Assembly: GCA_900470805.1 (NCBI GenBank)
Contig: UCCA01000011.1
Location: 1-64,000 of the forward strand
Length of the DNA stretch: 64,000 nucleotides
Direction of reading: 5' to 3'
Origin: Hyphomicrobiales bacterium
GTDB taxonomy: Bacteria > Pseudomonadota > Alphaproteobacteria > Rhizobiales > Rhizobiaceae
The notes below the pieces were generated by a model that worked only from the letters and a program-made list of their open reading frames with translations, ran no database searches and was not told the DNA's origin. Positions 25,316 to 34,996 of the stretch are shown piece by piece (positions within the stretch are counted from its first letter, which is position 1; every line of letters begins with the position of its first letter). A program made the position numbers and the translations under genes.

Positions 25316-26311
25316 ATGACTACCCTGAATATGGTCGATCGCGACCAGCGCTATATGATTGAAGGTTTTCCGGCGTTCGACCGCACCCGGGATGGTATCG
25401 AGGGCTTTCGCAAGATGATGGTGGAAGGGCTTGGTGCTATGCTGACACCGGAACCGGTCGCGTTCGGCACTGAAAGCGTGCCGGCCGGGAAGGACGGCCG
25501 CCCCGAAATGCGGATTTTGGTGCATTGCCCGGATGCCGTGACGAACAATGCGGGGATTGAACAAGCGTCGAGCCTAAGACAGGCTGTCGGCAATGGGCGC
25601 CCGGCGATCCTCTACCTTCATGGTGGCGGGATGGTAGCTGGAACGCCGGAGATCATGGCAGGTACCAACAGCAGGCTTGCTGCCAGCGTCGGCGCTCTCG
25701 TGTTCGCGCCCGCGTATCGGCTTGCGCCGGAGCATCCGTTTCCCGCCGGTATCGAGGACTGCTACGCGGCGCTTGAATGGCTGTACGATAACGCCGCAAG
25801 GCTGGGCGTCGATCCTGCGAGGATTTCAGTCATGGGAGACAGCGGAGGCGGCGGCCTTGCGGCGGCAGTGGCGTTAAAGGCGCGCGACGAGGGTCGGGTG
25901 CCGCTGAAGGCGCAGATCCTGATTTATCCCATGCTCGACATGCGCACAGCAACGCCAGATGCACTGACCGATGACCGGCTGACCGGTGAGTTCATGGTCA
26001 ACCGCGACCTGGCGCGCTTCGCTTGGAGTCTTGTGAAAGGCGCGGCGGATCCGCAGGGAAACAAAGTAGGCTATCTCTCGCCGGCGTTGGCAGAAGACCT
26101 GACGGGTGCTGCGCCGACCATTATCGTGACCGGCGCCCTCGATCTGTTCCGGGATGAGGACATCGCCTACGCCCAACGATTGATGGCAAGCGGCGTGGCA
26201 ACCGACCTGATGGTGCATGCCGGCGCTGTCCACGGGTTTGACATTCTGCCCGGCGAGATCGCCGAGAGGGCGCGCTCGAGCCTGTTTGCCGCGATGCGTC
26301 GCGTGATTTGA
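25316..26311 (+). CDS. HSL-type alpha/beta hydrolase (lipase/esterase family)
   Basis: 331 residues with hormone-sensitive-lipase family hallmarks: oxyanion motif LYLHGGGMVAG (about residues 98-108), APAYRLAPEHPFPAGIEDC, nucleophile elbow GDSGGGGLAAA, acid Asp near GALDLFRDED and His in GAVHGFDI. A cytoplasmic esterase acting on short-chain esters is likely. The start at 25316 follows GAAGGAAGCAGGAT; the longer frame to 25241 is inside the intergenic region. Divergent from its probable repressor at 24631-25248. Confidence 0.85.
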   Translation: MTTLNMVDRDQRYMIEGFPAFDRTRDGIEGFRKMMVEGLGAMLTPEPVAFGTESVPAGKDGRPEMRILVHCPDAVTNNAGIEQASSLRQAVGNGRPAILYLHGGGMVAGTPEIMAGTNSRLAASVGALVFAPAYRLAPEHPFPAGIEDCYAALEWLYDNAARLGVDPARISVMGDSGGGGLAAAVALKARDEGRVPLKAQILIYPMLDMRTATPDALTDDRLTGEFMVNRDLARFAWSLVKGAADPQGNKVGYLSPALAEDLTGAAPTIIVTGALDLFRDEDIAYAQRLMASGVATDLMVHAGAVHGFDILPGEIAERARSSLFAAMRRVI

Positions 26312-26752
26312 GAAGCATGCAGAGCTGACTTCCAATGGCGCACAGGCGCTGTCCAAAACGCGCTCCCGAGGCGCTAACGCCTGGATGGCCATGGCGCGGC
26401 TGAGCGGCGCCTTTGCCTCACGCCATGATCGTGCTGAATTTCCCGGTTGCGCATTGGCGATGGTGGTTACGGCGTGCCAGGCGGGTTTGTTACAGGATCC
26501 AGCGAAATTTTGCGGGGTTATCAAAATCGTTGGCGGCTACTGTATACATGACTCGGTGGACGGTGTTGATCTGAGGAAACCTGGCGCCCCTTTGATGGCC
26601 ATTGCGCTTTCGGGCGTTGCAGACCAAATACGTACCCTATTCGATTGCTTTCGCCGATCAAAAGGCGCAGGCTCATATCTTCAGTAAGCCATGTTCAGGG
26701 CGCTGCTGCTTTAGGGTCCTCACGCCCTAGCCCCGACTGAAAGGAGGACGAC
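26312..26752. other. Intergenic region, nothing recognised
   Basis: About 440 bp; an ORF at 26385-26687 (+) has no recognisable features. No promoter or repeat noted. Confidence 0.35.
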
Positions 26753-27052
26753 ATGTCTTCCGCACTTGCTCCTCGATTGCTGACCGCTTCGGATCTGAAT
26801 GTGCTTCGAAAAGTACTGACGGATGCGGGCTACTCGTGTGATGTGCTCACCGGCACGTCCACAGGAACCGCCGCGAAAGTTCTGATCAAGCTGTTTCAGG
26901 CGGGGATGTCAGATCCACTCGAGCTTCAGAACGAACTCGAAAGCCGCTTCGGACGGTCGGAACGGAAAGTCAGCGTACCAAGCAACACGCTTCACCCGCT
27001 CGCTATCCCCGGGCTACCGCGGGCACAACAACCGTCTTGCACTGACCGCTGA
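26753..27052 (+). CDS. Small protein, paralogue of 28284-28571
   Basis: 99 residues. LTASDLNVLRKVLTDAGYSCDVL and AAKVLIKLFQAGMSDPLELQNEL match, in order and spacing, the protein on the opposite strand at 28284-28571 and, more loosely, that at 30522-30902. The shared pattern is V-L-T-x-A-G-Y, then A-A-K-x-L-I-x-L-F-x-x-G, then a final helix. Function unknown; no enzyme motif. AAAGGAGG precedes the start at good spacing. Confidence 0.6.
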   Translation: MSSALAPRLLTASDLNVLRKVLTDAGYSCDVLTGTSTGTAAKVLIKLFQAGMSDPLELQNELESRFGRSERKVSVPSNTLHPLAIPGLPRAQQPSCTDR

Positions 27053-27218
27053 GCTGCAAGTACGACGAACGCGAGCGGCGCTCAGCAGATCGAGCGGCCT
27101 ACTTTGGCGGCTGTCGATCTAAAGTTAAGTGGATGCGGCACACCCCAATCCACTCACTAAGAGAGAGGCATTTCGGATGCCTTAACTCCATCCTCTGCAA
27201 TGCGAAGATCGGTTCAGA

Positions 27219-27467
27219 ATGGCACTTATTTTTCCCAACAGAAGCAGAAGCTTCGACGAAACGAAAAACGGCGTTCGCTTCAGCGGCTACGACGGCATGT
27301 TCGAAGTCAAATTCCTTATCGAGGCTTCCGCGTTGAAACAGACGACGGAGGCGCAGTGTCTCAGTGCTTTCGACAGCGCGCGGGCCGCGGTTCAAAAGGC
27401 AGCAACAAAGCTCTATGAGCGCCGACGCGGCAATAGCTTTACGCTGAGCGCGCAGGATCTTGTTTGA
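27219..27467 (+). CDS. DUF1488 protein
   Basis: 82 residues. The N-terminus MALIFPNRSRSFDETKNGVRFSG and the C-terminal LSAFDSARAAVQKAATKLYERRRGNSF match DUF1488, small proteins common in rhizobia and often stress-induced. Role unknown. No clear operon partner; about 165 bp after the preceding gene. Confidence 0.75.
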   Translation: MALIFPNRSRSFDETKNGVRFSGYDGMFEVKFLIEASALKQTTEAQCLSAFDSARAAVQKAATKLYERRRGNSFTLSAQDLV

Positions 27468-27940
27468 ACCAAGGCTGGACCGGAAGACGTCAGCTTTTGA
27501 AAGATGCAAGTGCCAATGCCAAACCTCTCACGTCGCTACCTCTGGAAAAATGCCGCGGTTTACATCGGCCGTTTTCGCTATATCGAGTTTCTGATCAAAT
27601 CGGCGCCGGCGCTCAGCCTTGCGTTCATCGCGTACATCGCGGTGCTACACGAGCGTTGAATCGGTGGAATCATCGTCCGGCCAATGCGGCGCAGCAGGCG
27701 GTCGCGTCGGGTGTGCCATGCGCTTTTCAGTCGACTTAGCGATAGGCAAGCCGCCTTCAGGCTCCTCCCAAAATCTGTCTGCATTATATCGTCTTGCAAT
27801 CCATTCCGGTCGCCCCTCAATTGGTCGGGGGTTCGGTGCAAGTACCAGCTACGACCATGGCAAGCACTCGCACCAATTCCCTCCACTCAAAGGCAAGACA
27901 TGATGCTGGCGGCGGCGGCAACGCCGGGTAGATATGCGGA
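27468..27940. other. Intergenic region, nothing recognised
   Basis: About 470 bp; several short ORFs without protein character. Confidence 0.35.
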
Positions 27941-28177
27941 TCAGGCGTGAAGGCGCATTTTTAGGTGTCGCGTCCAGATCAGTTCTGCCTGGGTTGCTTT
28001 ATGCGCTGTGAAAAACGTCAATAGGTGACGTTTATCCAAAAGTCTCTTTTCGTCAAACTCGCTATCGAGATAGTCATCCTCCTCACGAACATCTCCGCCT
28101 CGAAGAACGCCTTTGAGTTCGCGTACATACCGTCCTGAGATATCAAAACTGACTTGGTTTTTTGGTGGCTCTTTCAT
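27941..28177 (-). CDS. Small hypothetical protein
   Basis: 78 residues from ATG 28177 (GGAGAG 8 nt upstream). Hydrophilic and acidic in the middle (GGDVREEDDYLDSEFDE), ending HLKMRLHA. No family recognised. It is divergent from the 28284 gene's direction of reading: both are on the minus strand, separated by about 100 bp. Confidence 0.45.
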   Translation of the reverse strand: MKEPPKNQVSFDISGRYVRELKGVLRGGDVREEDDYLDSEFDEKRLLDKRHLLTFFTAHKATQAELIWTRHLKMRLHA

Positions 28178-28283
28178 GCAAAGCTCTCCACTTCTACGGT
28201 GTTGGGGCATCGGTTTGGCAACACTTGCGCATGACATATTGTGCCGCGATAACTCACGGCGACGGACCGCGGTACGCTGGCAT

Positions 28284-28571
28284 TTAGGGCCGTTTGGTCA
28301 GCAACCCTCGAATTGCATGGCGATGGAGCGCCTTGGCCTCGACGTGGGCGACGTATTTGTGATGACCGAAAGCGGTTTGAAGCTCGGCGGCGAGGTCGGC
28401 AGGGCCTCTTAGTCCGCGCCTGAAAAGACCGATCAGCAACTTCGCCGCGGCGTTAAGATCCGCTGGCGCTGTTGTCATGACGTCGCCGGTGTACCCTGCA
28501 TCGGTCAGGACTTGTTGTATAATGGCGAGTTCGTCGGAATTCAGTCTCGCGGCAGATCCGTCGGAAGACAT
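28284..28571 (-). CDS. Small protein, paralogue of 26753-27052
   Basis: 95 residues. SDELAIIQQVLTDAGYTGDVM, then NAAAKLLIGLFRRGLRGPADLAAEL, and a His-rich tail (ALHRHAIRGLL) that parallels TLHPLAIPGLP in the 26753 protein. This shared tail supports homology. No known domain name. The start is ATG 28571. Confidence 0.6.
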   Translation of the reverse strand: MSSDGSAARLNSDELAIIQQVLTDAGYTGDVMTTAPADLNAAAKLLIGLFRRGLRGPADLAAELQTAFGHHKYVAHVEAKALHRHAIRGLLTKRP

Positions 28572-28858
28572 TTCGTCGACCTTTCGGTTGGGGCTAGGGT
28601 GTGGAGGCCCTTAAACGGAAGCGCCCGTGTAAATTGCTTCCTGGAAAAAAGACTGTGCGCCGAAATTACCCGTGTAGCAATCGGAGAATATTGCACACGC
28701 TCAGCGAGCTTGGGGCATTGACCATCGTGAACCGGGCATTATCGATAGCAATGGTTACACACTGACGACGTTGGCTTGTTCCTGAACTTTGAGGGCAGGA
28801 TCATCATGGCAGCTGTCTACGCTGCAAACGACTGAAAAATAGACGCTTTTGGGATTGA

Positions 28859-29074
28859 CTATTTGAGGTTTCCAAGTCGCAAAAACGGAAAGACCCAGAG
28901 GCCGCTATTCTCCTTGCTCATCTCAAGCTCGCCTGTCGAGCTCGGCTGAATGCGCGGCTCCTCAAGGATCTGGACGCTCTCGACCTTGAGGTGGCTGACG
29001 CCCTTGGGGAGCCCGTTTCCAACTTGCGCCGCATGCTTCATGGCGACGCTGTGTTTCTTGACCGCGTCCTTCAC
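28859..29074 (-). CDS. Doubtful short ORF or gene fragment
   Basis: 71 residues from GTG 29074; the frame stays open upstream in a plausible way (SIPARVKDAVKKHSVAM), so it could be the C-terminal fragment of a longer lost gene. Contains GELEMSKENSGLWVFPF near the end. No family recognised; no start signal. Confidence 0.3.
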   Translation of the reverse strand: MKDAVKKHSVAMKHAAQVGNGLPKGVSHLKVESVQILEEPRIQPSSTGELEMSKENSGLWVFPFLRLGNLK

Positions 29075-29195
29075 GCGCGCCGGAATGCTCTTTCCGCTTG
29101 CGGTATGTGTCGGATGGTCGCAAAGCGATGGTGCTTCTGCTGTCGTGGACTAAGACAGCATCGACGTCTTCAATTCGGAAAACGAAGGTTTACTT

Positions 29196-30434
29196 ATGCC
29201 CGCCAAGCTTTCTCTCTCGCGCGACCGAATCTCCGTACTTCTTCTCGAAGGAATCAGCCAGCACGCCGTGGACTATTTTTCCTCCTGTGGATACACCAAC
29301 CTCGTCCATCTGCCGAAGGCACTCGATGACAAGGACCTCAAACGCCACATCGCTGATGCGCATATCATCGGCATTCGTTCTCGAACACAGCTGACAGACG
29401 AGATTTTTGAAGGCGCCAAAAAGCTGATCGCTGTCGGTTGCTTCTCTGTCGGTACCAACCAGGTCGATCTGGATGCAGCGCGGCGACGCGGGATTCCTGT
29501 CTTCAACGCGCCCTATTCGAATACACGCTCCGTGGCGGAATTGGTGATCGGCGAAATCATCATGCTGGCGCGGCAAATCTTCCCCCGTTCGGCCTCCGCC
29601 CATGACGGCGGCTGGGATAAGTCGGCTGTCGGCAGCCGGGAAGTTCGTGGCAAAACGCTCGGCATCGTTGGCTATGGCAACATCGGATCGCAGCTTAGCG
29701 CGCTTGCCGAGAGCATGGGCATGATTGTGCGTTATTTCGATCTCTCTGACCGGCTCCGCCGAGGCAACTCGGAATCCATGGCTTCGCTCGGCGAACTTCT
29801 TGAGATCTCCGACTATGTGACGATGCACGTGCCCGAAACGGCATCGACGCATAATATGATCACGGAAACCGAGCTCCGCCGCATGAAGAAGGGGGCAATC
29901 TTCATCAACAATTCCCGTGGCACCGTCGTCGATCTCGACGCGCTTGCGAAAGTCCTGAAGGAAGGCCATCTGGCCGGCGCCGCCGTCGATGTGTTTCCCA
30001 AGGAGCCGGCATCGAATAACGAGCGCTTTGTAACTCCGTTGCAGGGCTTGAGCAATGTCATTCTGACGCCGCATATCGGCGGCTCGACGGAAGAAGCGCA
30101 GGAGCGTATCGGCGGAGAAGTTTCGAGGAAGCTGGTCGAATACTCCGACATCGGATCGACCATGGGCGCCGTCAACTTTCCGCAAGTTCAGTTGCCCGAG
30201 CGCCCGAACGGCACGCGTTTCATCCACGTGCATGAAAACCGCCCTGGAATGCTGATCAAGCTCAACGAGATTTTCTCGACTCGAGGTCTGAACATCGTCG
30301 CCGAATTTCTTCAGACCCATGGCGATACGGGTTACGTTGTGATAGAGGCCGAAGCAATCTCCGCAAATGCCGACAAAATCCTTCAGGCACTACGCGAAAT
30401 ACCAGGAACGATACGCACCCGATTGGTGTACTGA
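29196..30434 (+). CDS. serA: D-3-phosphoglycerate dehydrogenase
   Basis: 412 residues, the short E. coli-type SerA (about 410). Catalytic domain with GCFSVGTNQVDL, NAD-binding GIVGYGNIGSQL (about 150-165), catalytic Arg in INNSRGTVVD, Glu in DVFPKEPAS and His in LTPHIGGST; then a C-terminal ACT domain (HENRPGMLIKLNEIF) for serine feedback inhibition. It oxidises 3-phosphoglycerate to phosphohydroxypyruvate, the first step of serine synthesis, in the cytoplasm. It is alone here; presence on an accessory stretch suggests a second copy. ATG 29196 follows AACGAAGG-type spacing upstream. Confidence 0.95.
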   Translation: MPAKLSLSRDRISVLLLEGISQHAVDYFSSCGYTNLVHLPKALDDKDLKRHIADAHIIGIRSRTQLTDEIFEGAKKLIAVGCFSVGTNQVDLDAARRRGIPVFNAPYSNTRSVAELVIGEIIMLARQIFPRSASAHDGGWDKSAVGSREVRGKTLGIVGYGNIGSQLSALAESMGMIVRYFDLSDRLRRGNSESMASLGELLEISDYVTMHVPETASTHNMITETELRRMKKGAIFINNSRGTVVDLDALAKVLKEGHLAGAAVDVFPKEPASNNERFVTPLQGLSNVILTPHIGGSTEEAQERIGGEVSRKLVEYSDIGSTMGAVNFPQVQLPERPNGTRFIHVHENRPGMLIKLNEIFSTRGLNIVAEFLQTHGDTGYVVIEAEAISANADKILQALREIPGTIRTRLVY

Positions 30435-30521
30435 CATCGGACAGGGGACGCGCGCGTCATGACAACCACCTAGAACCTGTGGCGTGCGTGCCGTTTCCCG
30501 ATGACTGTTTCGCATAGAGCG

Positions 30522-30902
30522 TTAGCTCACTGGAGCGGGGGCGACTGCCTTGAGCTCCGCAAGGTAACAATGCCTGGAAACGGCTGCGGTTAGGGAGTTG
30601 CGGGTGTCATTTCCTTCGCGGAAGAGATTGATTACGGCCGCCGCAGCAAGCTCGGCTTCCGGCGTCTCTTTTGCGATGCCACTTTCCGCCAGCCACGCCG
30701 TAAAGACAGCGTCGACGATTGATAGCTCGGCTGGCCCAAACGTCTTTTCGAAAAATTCGCGCATGCACTCCTCATCGGTCTTGCGGCGAGGGATGTGGGT
30801 TATGAGGCAGAGGTATTCAAGAGCCGAAGCCACAAGTCTGCTTGCGCGCTGAACGGATGCACCGTTATGCGCCTTCACGGGGCTTTGATCCCAAGACTGC
30901 AT
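30522..30902 (-). CDS. Small protein, distant member of the 26753/28284 family
   Basis: 126 residues from ATG 30902 (30980 and 30764 are alternatives). The C-terminal half reads SIVDAVFTAWLAESGIAKETPE, then AELAAAAVINLFREGNDTRNSL, matching the V-x-x-A...A-A-A-x-x-I-x-L-F-x-x-G-x...L pattern of the two smaller proteins. The N-terminal half has ASRLVASALEYLCLITH, not present in them. Unknown function. Confidence 0.5.
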   Translation of the reverse strand: MQSWDQSPVKAHNGASVQRASRLVASALEYLCLITHIPRRKTDEECMREFFEKTFGPAELSIVDAVFTAWLAESGIAKETPEAELAAAAVINLFREGNDTRNSLTAAVSRHCYLAELKAVAPAPVS

Positions 30903-31289
30903 TCCCGGAAACCGCCCTCGATGGTGAGGGGTTCGCGGCTTCGATAACGCAAAAACGGGACTTTGGCCCCGATCAATCAACAGCGTTATCGAGCCCTGAC
31001 AGGTCGTCGTGTTCAGGGCGAGGCGAGCTGATTGGCCACTTGTCTTTCAAACTACCGTGTAGCTACGCTCGGCCTTTCCGCTGGTTTTTGGCCTGTAAGG
31101 TCTGGTGCAAACATTTTTCCCTTTGATGCTAGCCCGCAGGCCGATCCTCAACCAGCGTCATGACCACAATGAACGCGTCCGTCCGCGCGCTGTCTTTTCA
31201 GCTGATGCAAGCGTTGCCCACCTTGTCGCGTAGATAATTTCTTGGATCGAGCCTTTGCTCAAGCGAGCATTCGCAACATGCGTCACACC
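30903..31289. other. Intergenic region with a small hairpin
   Basis: About 390 bp with no gene recognised. GCCCTGA (30993-30999) and TCAGGGC (31013-31019) can pair; there is no T-tract. Confidence 0.35.
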
Positions 31290-32927
31290 CTAGAAATCTC
31301 TCACCTCTCGTCCCAAGGATTGGATCTGCCGAAACGCGCCATAACGACGGTCATGGATCTCGCCAATGGCACCGTTGGTCGGTGCGTAGATACGATTGAC
31401 GCCCGACAGGCTGGCCATTGCAAATTGCAGGTCCGCAAAGGCCCCGGCAGCCAAAGCGCCGAGCATAGCCGCGCCAAGTAGTACCGGCTCATCTGAGTTC
31501 GACGCTACAACCGGTTTGCCGCTGGCATCCGCCAGGAGCTGTCGGACGAAGTCGTGCTGGCCAGCACCACCGCTGATGACCACCTGATCGACCGTCGCCC
31601 CTACGGCTGCTTGTGTGTCGATGATCTGTCTCAGCCCATAACCGATACCTGCAACTCCGGCGACATAAAGCGCGACCAGACTGTTCAGGTCGCGCTCCAT
31701 GCCGAGCCCCGCAATCACGGCACGCGCGTGCGGGTCGGCGAAGGGCGCGCGGTTTCCGAGATACTCCGGCACCACTTGCAAACCTCGTGCGAGCGTAATG
31801 GCATCGGACGGATTGTCGAACCTTTCGACTGCTAGATCGGCGAGCATAACCGGTAGTGGAATTGACTTTGCAGCGGCCTCCGCAGCCGCCTCCACAGATG
31901 CAGGGTGGTAGGACAGCAGTTGATCGATCGCTGCTCCCGCAGCGCTCTGGCCGCCCTCGTTCAGCCACATGCCCGGCACCATGGCCGAGTAATAAGGTCC
32001 CCATACTCCGGGCACGAACACCGGGTCCACCGTAGACGCCATCGTGCAGGACGAGGTGCCGAACACATAGGCCAGATTGCGTTCAGGCCGCCCGTCGATG
32101 CCGACCGTTCCGATGCCTCCGGCATGCGCGTCGATCATCCCGGTGCCGACAGCCGTTCCGTCCTTCAGCCCCATCGCGGCGGCCGCCTCGGCGGAAAGCC
32201 CCTGCCCCAGCGGTGTTCCCGGCTCGACGATCCGAATGCCGATCCGTCGGAACCCCTCCTCGGCCAACACGCCGAGACCGATCTGTTCGAAATAGCTCCG
32301 ATCCCAACGTTGCTCATGCGCTAGATAGGTCCATTTGCATGTGACCGTGCAGGTCGATCGCGCCAAATCGCCCGTCGACCGCCATGTCAGGAAATCGGCC
32401 AGATCGAAAAACTGCCATGCCGCGTCGAAGACCGCCTGGCGGTTTTCCTTTAGCCAGAGCAGCTTTGGCGTTTCCATTTCCGGCGAGATGCGGCCGCCAA
32501 CATACCGCAGGACATCATGGCCCAGTGCATTGATGCGCTCGGCCTGGTCGATGGCACGGTGATCCATCCACACAATGATGTCGCGGTCCGGATCATCCGA
32601 CGGTCCGACGGCCAGCGGCGCTCCGCCGTCGCCCAGCACGACAAGCGAGCAGGTTGCATCGAAGCCGATACCGGCGACGGCCCCGGCATCGACGCCGGAG
32701 GCGGCGACGGCCTCGCGAACGCTGGCGCAGACGGCCTGCCAGATTTCGGTGCTTGATTGTTCGACGATCGCTCCCGCCTCGCGATAGAGCGTGATGTCGC
32801 GTTTGGCAGTGGCCAGCATCCGTCCCGTGAGATCGAACACGCCGGCACGGGCGCTTCCCGTACCGACGTCGACTCCGACGAGATAACGGTCTCTGTCCGC
32901 GGCAGCTGTGTTCAGTGTGTTAATCAT
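31290..32927 (-). CDS. FGGY-family pentulose kinase (probable D-ribulokinase)
   Basis: 545 residues. FGGY-type sugar kinase: N-terminal VGVDVGTGSARAGVFDLTG, catalytic Asp in MIDAHAGGIG, and C-terminal VVISGGAGQHDFVRQLLADASG (adenine-binding side). The sequence and length fit the TIGR01315-type pentulose kinases rather than xylulokinase. With a ribitol-type dehydrogenase, an ABC importer and LacI next to it, the likely reaction is ATP-dependent phosphorylation of D-ribulose to D-ribulose 5-phosphate. Last gene of the minus-strand ribitol operon. Confidence 0.85.
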   Translation of the reverse strand: MINTLNTAAADRDRYLVGVDVGTGSARAGVFDLTGRMLATAKRDITLYREAGAIVEQSSTEIWQAVCASVREAVAASGVDAGAVAGIGFDATCSLVVLGDGGAPLAVGPSDDPDRDIIVWMDHRAIDQAERINALGHDVLRYVGGRISPEMETPKLLWLKENRQAVFDAAWQFFDLADFLTWRSTGDLARSTCTVTCKWTYLAHEQRWDRSYFEQIGLGVLAEEGFRRIGIRIVEPGTPLGQGLSAEAAAAMGLKDGTAVGTGMIDAHAGGIGTVGIDGRPERNLAYVFGTSSCTMASTVDPVFVPGVWGPYYSAMVPGMWLNEGGQSAAGAAIDQLLSYHPASVEAAAEAAAKSIPLPVMLADLAVERFDNPSDAITLARGLQVVPEYLGNRAPFADPHARAVIAGLGMERDLNSLVALYVAGVAGIGYGLRQIIDTQAAVGATVDQVVISGGAGQHDFVRQLLADASGKPVVASNSDEPVLLGAAMLGALAAGAFADLQFAMASLSGVNRIYAPTNGAIGEIHDRRYGAFRQIQSLGREVRDF

Positions 32928-32978
32928 GGCATTCGGCTCTTTATCGTCAGCAGGATCATTCGAGGTCTGGCGCCGGCG

Positions 32979-33707
32979 TCAGAGGTCGACGCTGTTTGGT
33001 AGAATGACGAGGTCGCGGATGGTGACATTTCGGGGCCGCGACAGCATGAAGAGCACGCATTCGGCGACTTCGACCGGCTGCATCAGGCTGCCATTTGCGA
33101 GTGCTTCTTCCATCTTGGCCTTCGGCCAGTCATCGAGAAGAGCGGTGACGACCGGGCCCGGTAGCACGGCGCCGACGCGCACGCCATGCTGTGCCACCTG
33201 CCGGCGGGTCGCGTGCACGAAAGCCTGTACGGCGAACTTGGAGGCCGTGTAGATCGGCTCCCAGACAACAGGAACGACACCGGCGATCGAGCTGGTGAAG
33301 AGAATGTCGCCCGACTTCTGCGCGATCATATGCGGCAGCACCGCATGCACCGAGCGGAAGGCCGCGTTTATGTTGAGGTTGAGCATCCGATCCCAGGCGT
33401 CCGGATCACCTTCGGCGACGGGGCCGCCGATATAGGCGCCGGCATTGGCGTGAAAAATGTCGAGGCGACCGGCCATGTCGAGGATACCCCGCAGCATGCC
33501 GGATACCTCGGCGGGATTTAGCAGGTCGACCACCAGTGGCAGCGCGCGTTCGCCGAGCTCCGCGCAAAGTAAATCTAGACGCTCCCTGGCGCGATCGACC
33601 AGGACCACCGTCGCGCCTTCGCGGATCAGGGTCCGCGCGCATTCAAGCCCGATGCCGGATGCGGCACCTGTGATGGCCGCGACCTTGCCTTTCATGAGTT
33701 CAGACAT
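32979..33707 (-). CDS. SDR dehydrogenase, probable ribitol 2-dehydrogenase
   Basis: 242 residues. [11 protein letters not shown] cofactor motif, Asp in [10 protein letters not shown] (NAD preference), a NAG-equivalent HANAG, Ser in FTSSIAGVV and the active site YTASK. The substitution HANAGAY and WEPIYTASK pattern are those of polyol (ribitol/arabitol) dehydrogenases. Predicted to oxidise ribitol to D-ribulose, which the next gene's kinase would phosphorylate. Substrate is inferred from context. Confidence 0.85.
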   Translation of the reverse strand: MSELMKGKVAAITGAASGIGLECARTLIREGATVVLVDRARERLDLLCAELGERALPLVVDLLNPAEVSGMLRGILDMAGRLDIFHANAGAYIGGPVAEGDPDAWDRMLNLNINAAFRSVHAVLPHMIAQKSGDILFTSSIAGVVPVVWEPIYTASKFAVQAFVHATRRQVAQHGVRVGAVLPGPVVTALLDDWPKAKMEEALANGSLMQPVEVAECVLFMLSRPRNVTIRDLVILPNSVDL

Positions 33708-33730
33708 GAGATATTCTCCTTGAGAGATGG

Positions 33731-34996
33731 TTAGGCGCGTCCATGGCTGACGCGGGAGCGGCGGGCCAGTGAGTCCACGATCACGGCGATGGCAAGAACG
33801 GCGCCTGTAATCATGTAGCGCAGCGACGAGCTCAGATTGAGCAGTGTCAACCCATTGGATATCGCCTGGATGACGATGATCCCGAGCAGGGCCGAATAGG
33901 CGCTGCCGCGTCCGCCGAACAGGCTGGTGCCGCCGATGACCGCTGCCGCGATCGCGTTCAGGTTAACATCGCCGGTGCCGGCCTGCTGGCTCGATGATGC
34001 CAGACGGGAGGCAGACAGAATGCCGCCCAGCGTTGCCAGCGTCGAGCACAGCATGAAGGCACTGAGATAGATGTGGCGCACGTTGATGCCCGAGCGGCGC
34101 GCGGCCTCGCGGTTTCCGCCGACGGCAAACATCGAGCGTCCCCAGCGGGTGCGGGTCAACGCGTAGTTCAGAACAACCACCAACACCACCAGCAGCCCGA
34201 ACATCCACGGTACGCCGCGGCCGAGATTGAGATAGTAGACGGCAAATTCCAGCGCCAAGGTCAGAATGCCGGCCTTCATGGCCAGGATGCCGAATGGCTG
34301 CGACGAGAGATTGGCGGCCTTGCGGCGCTCCCGGGTGCGCATGCCCATCACCACCATCACCGCACCCGGGACCAGCGCCAGCACATGCGACAGCCAAGCT
34401 GGCATGACGAGGATCTGGCCGAAGCGAACCAGCGGCGAAGCGTAGGGAAGATTGATGCTACCCGTGGGACCGAGAATGTAGAGCTGTAGCCCCAGAAGCG
34501 CCAAGAGGCCCGCGAGTGTCGCCACGAAGCTCGGCATGCCCAGCCTGCTGTAGAGCGTGGCATAGAGCGCGCCGACAGCCGCGCCGACAAGCAATGCCAC
34601 ACCGATGGCTCCGCCCACAGGCCATCCGGCATTGACCCAGAGAACACCGATGATCGCCGAGGACAAACCGCTCATCGAGCCGACGGAAAGATCGATTTCG
34701 CCAAGCAGCAGCACGCAAACTATGCCGAGCGAGATGATGCCGACCGTGGCGCAATCGAATAGCAGATTGACGAGATTGTTCGGGAGTAGAAAGACCGGAT
34801 TGAGAATGCTGAACACGGTCGAGATGACGATCAAGCCGACTGCCACCGGCAACATGCCGAGGTCGCCCGAACGGATACGATCGATGAAGGCCTTCGCCAG
34901 ATCGAGGACGCCCTCACTGTGCTTGACGCGCTCATCGCTGCGGTCGAGCAGTGGTGCGTTCGCACTTGGTATGCCATTGGATTTCTGCTGGCTCAT
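33731..34996 (-). CDS. ABC transporter permease (RbsC/CUT2 family)
   Basis: 421 residues, longer than typical CUT2 permeases (about 330), with about ten helices. The family hallmark [13 protein letters not shown] and a second repeat [19 protein letters not shown] with [18 protein letters not shown] region are present. The extra N-terminal 50 residues are hydrophilic. It overlaps the ATPase gene by ATGA. Forms the membrane channel for the pentitol importer. Confidence 0.85.
   Translation of the reverse strand: MSQQKSNGIPSANAPLLDRSDERVKHSEGVLDLAKAFIDRIRSGDLGMLPVAVGLIVISTVFSILNPVFLLPNNLVNLLFDCATVGIISLGIVCVLLLGEIDLSVGSMSGLSSAIIGVLWVNAGWPVGGAIGVALLVGAAVGALYATLYSRLGMPSFVATLAGLLALLGLQLYILGPTGSINLPYASPLVRFGQILVMPAWLSHVLALVPGAVMVVMGMRTRERRKAANLSSQPFGILAMKAGILTLALEFAVYYLNLGRGVPWMFGLLVVLVVVLNYALTRTRWGRSMFAVGGNREAARRSGINVRHIYLSAFMLCSTLATLGGILSASRLASSSQQAGTGDVNLNAIAAAVIGGTSLFGGRGSAYSALLGIIVIQAISNGLTLLNLSSSLRYMITGAVLAIAVIVDSLARRSRVSHGRA

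Noticed and set aside
29190..30320. 376-codon minus-strand ORF
   Set aside because: Exactly antisense to serA, a confident gene.
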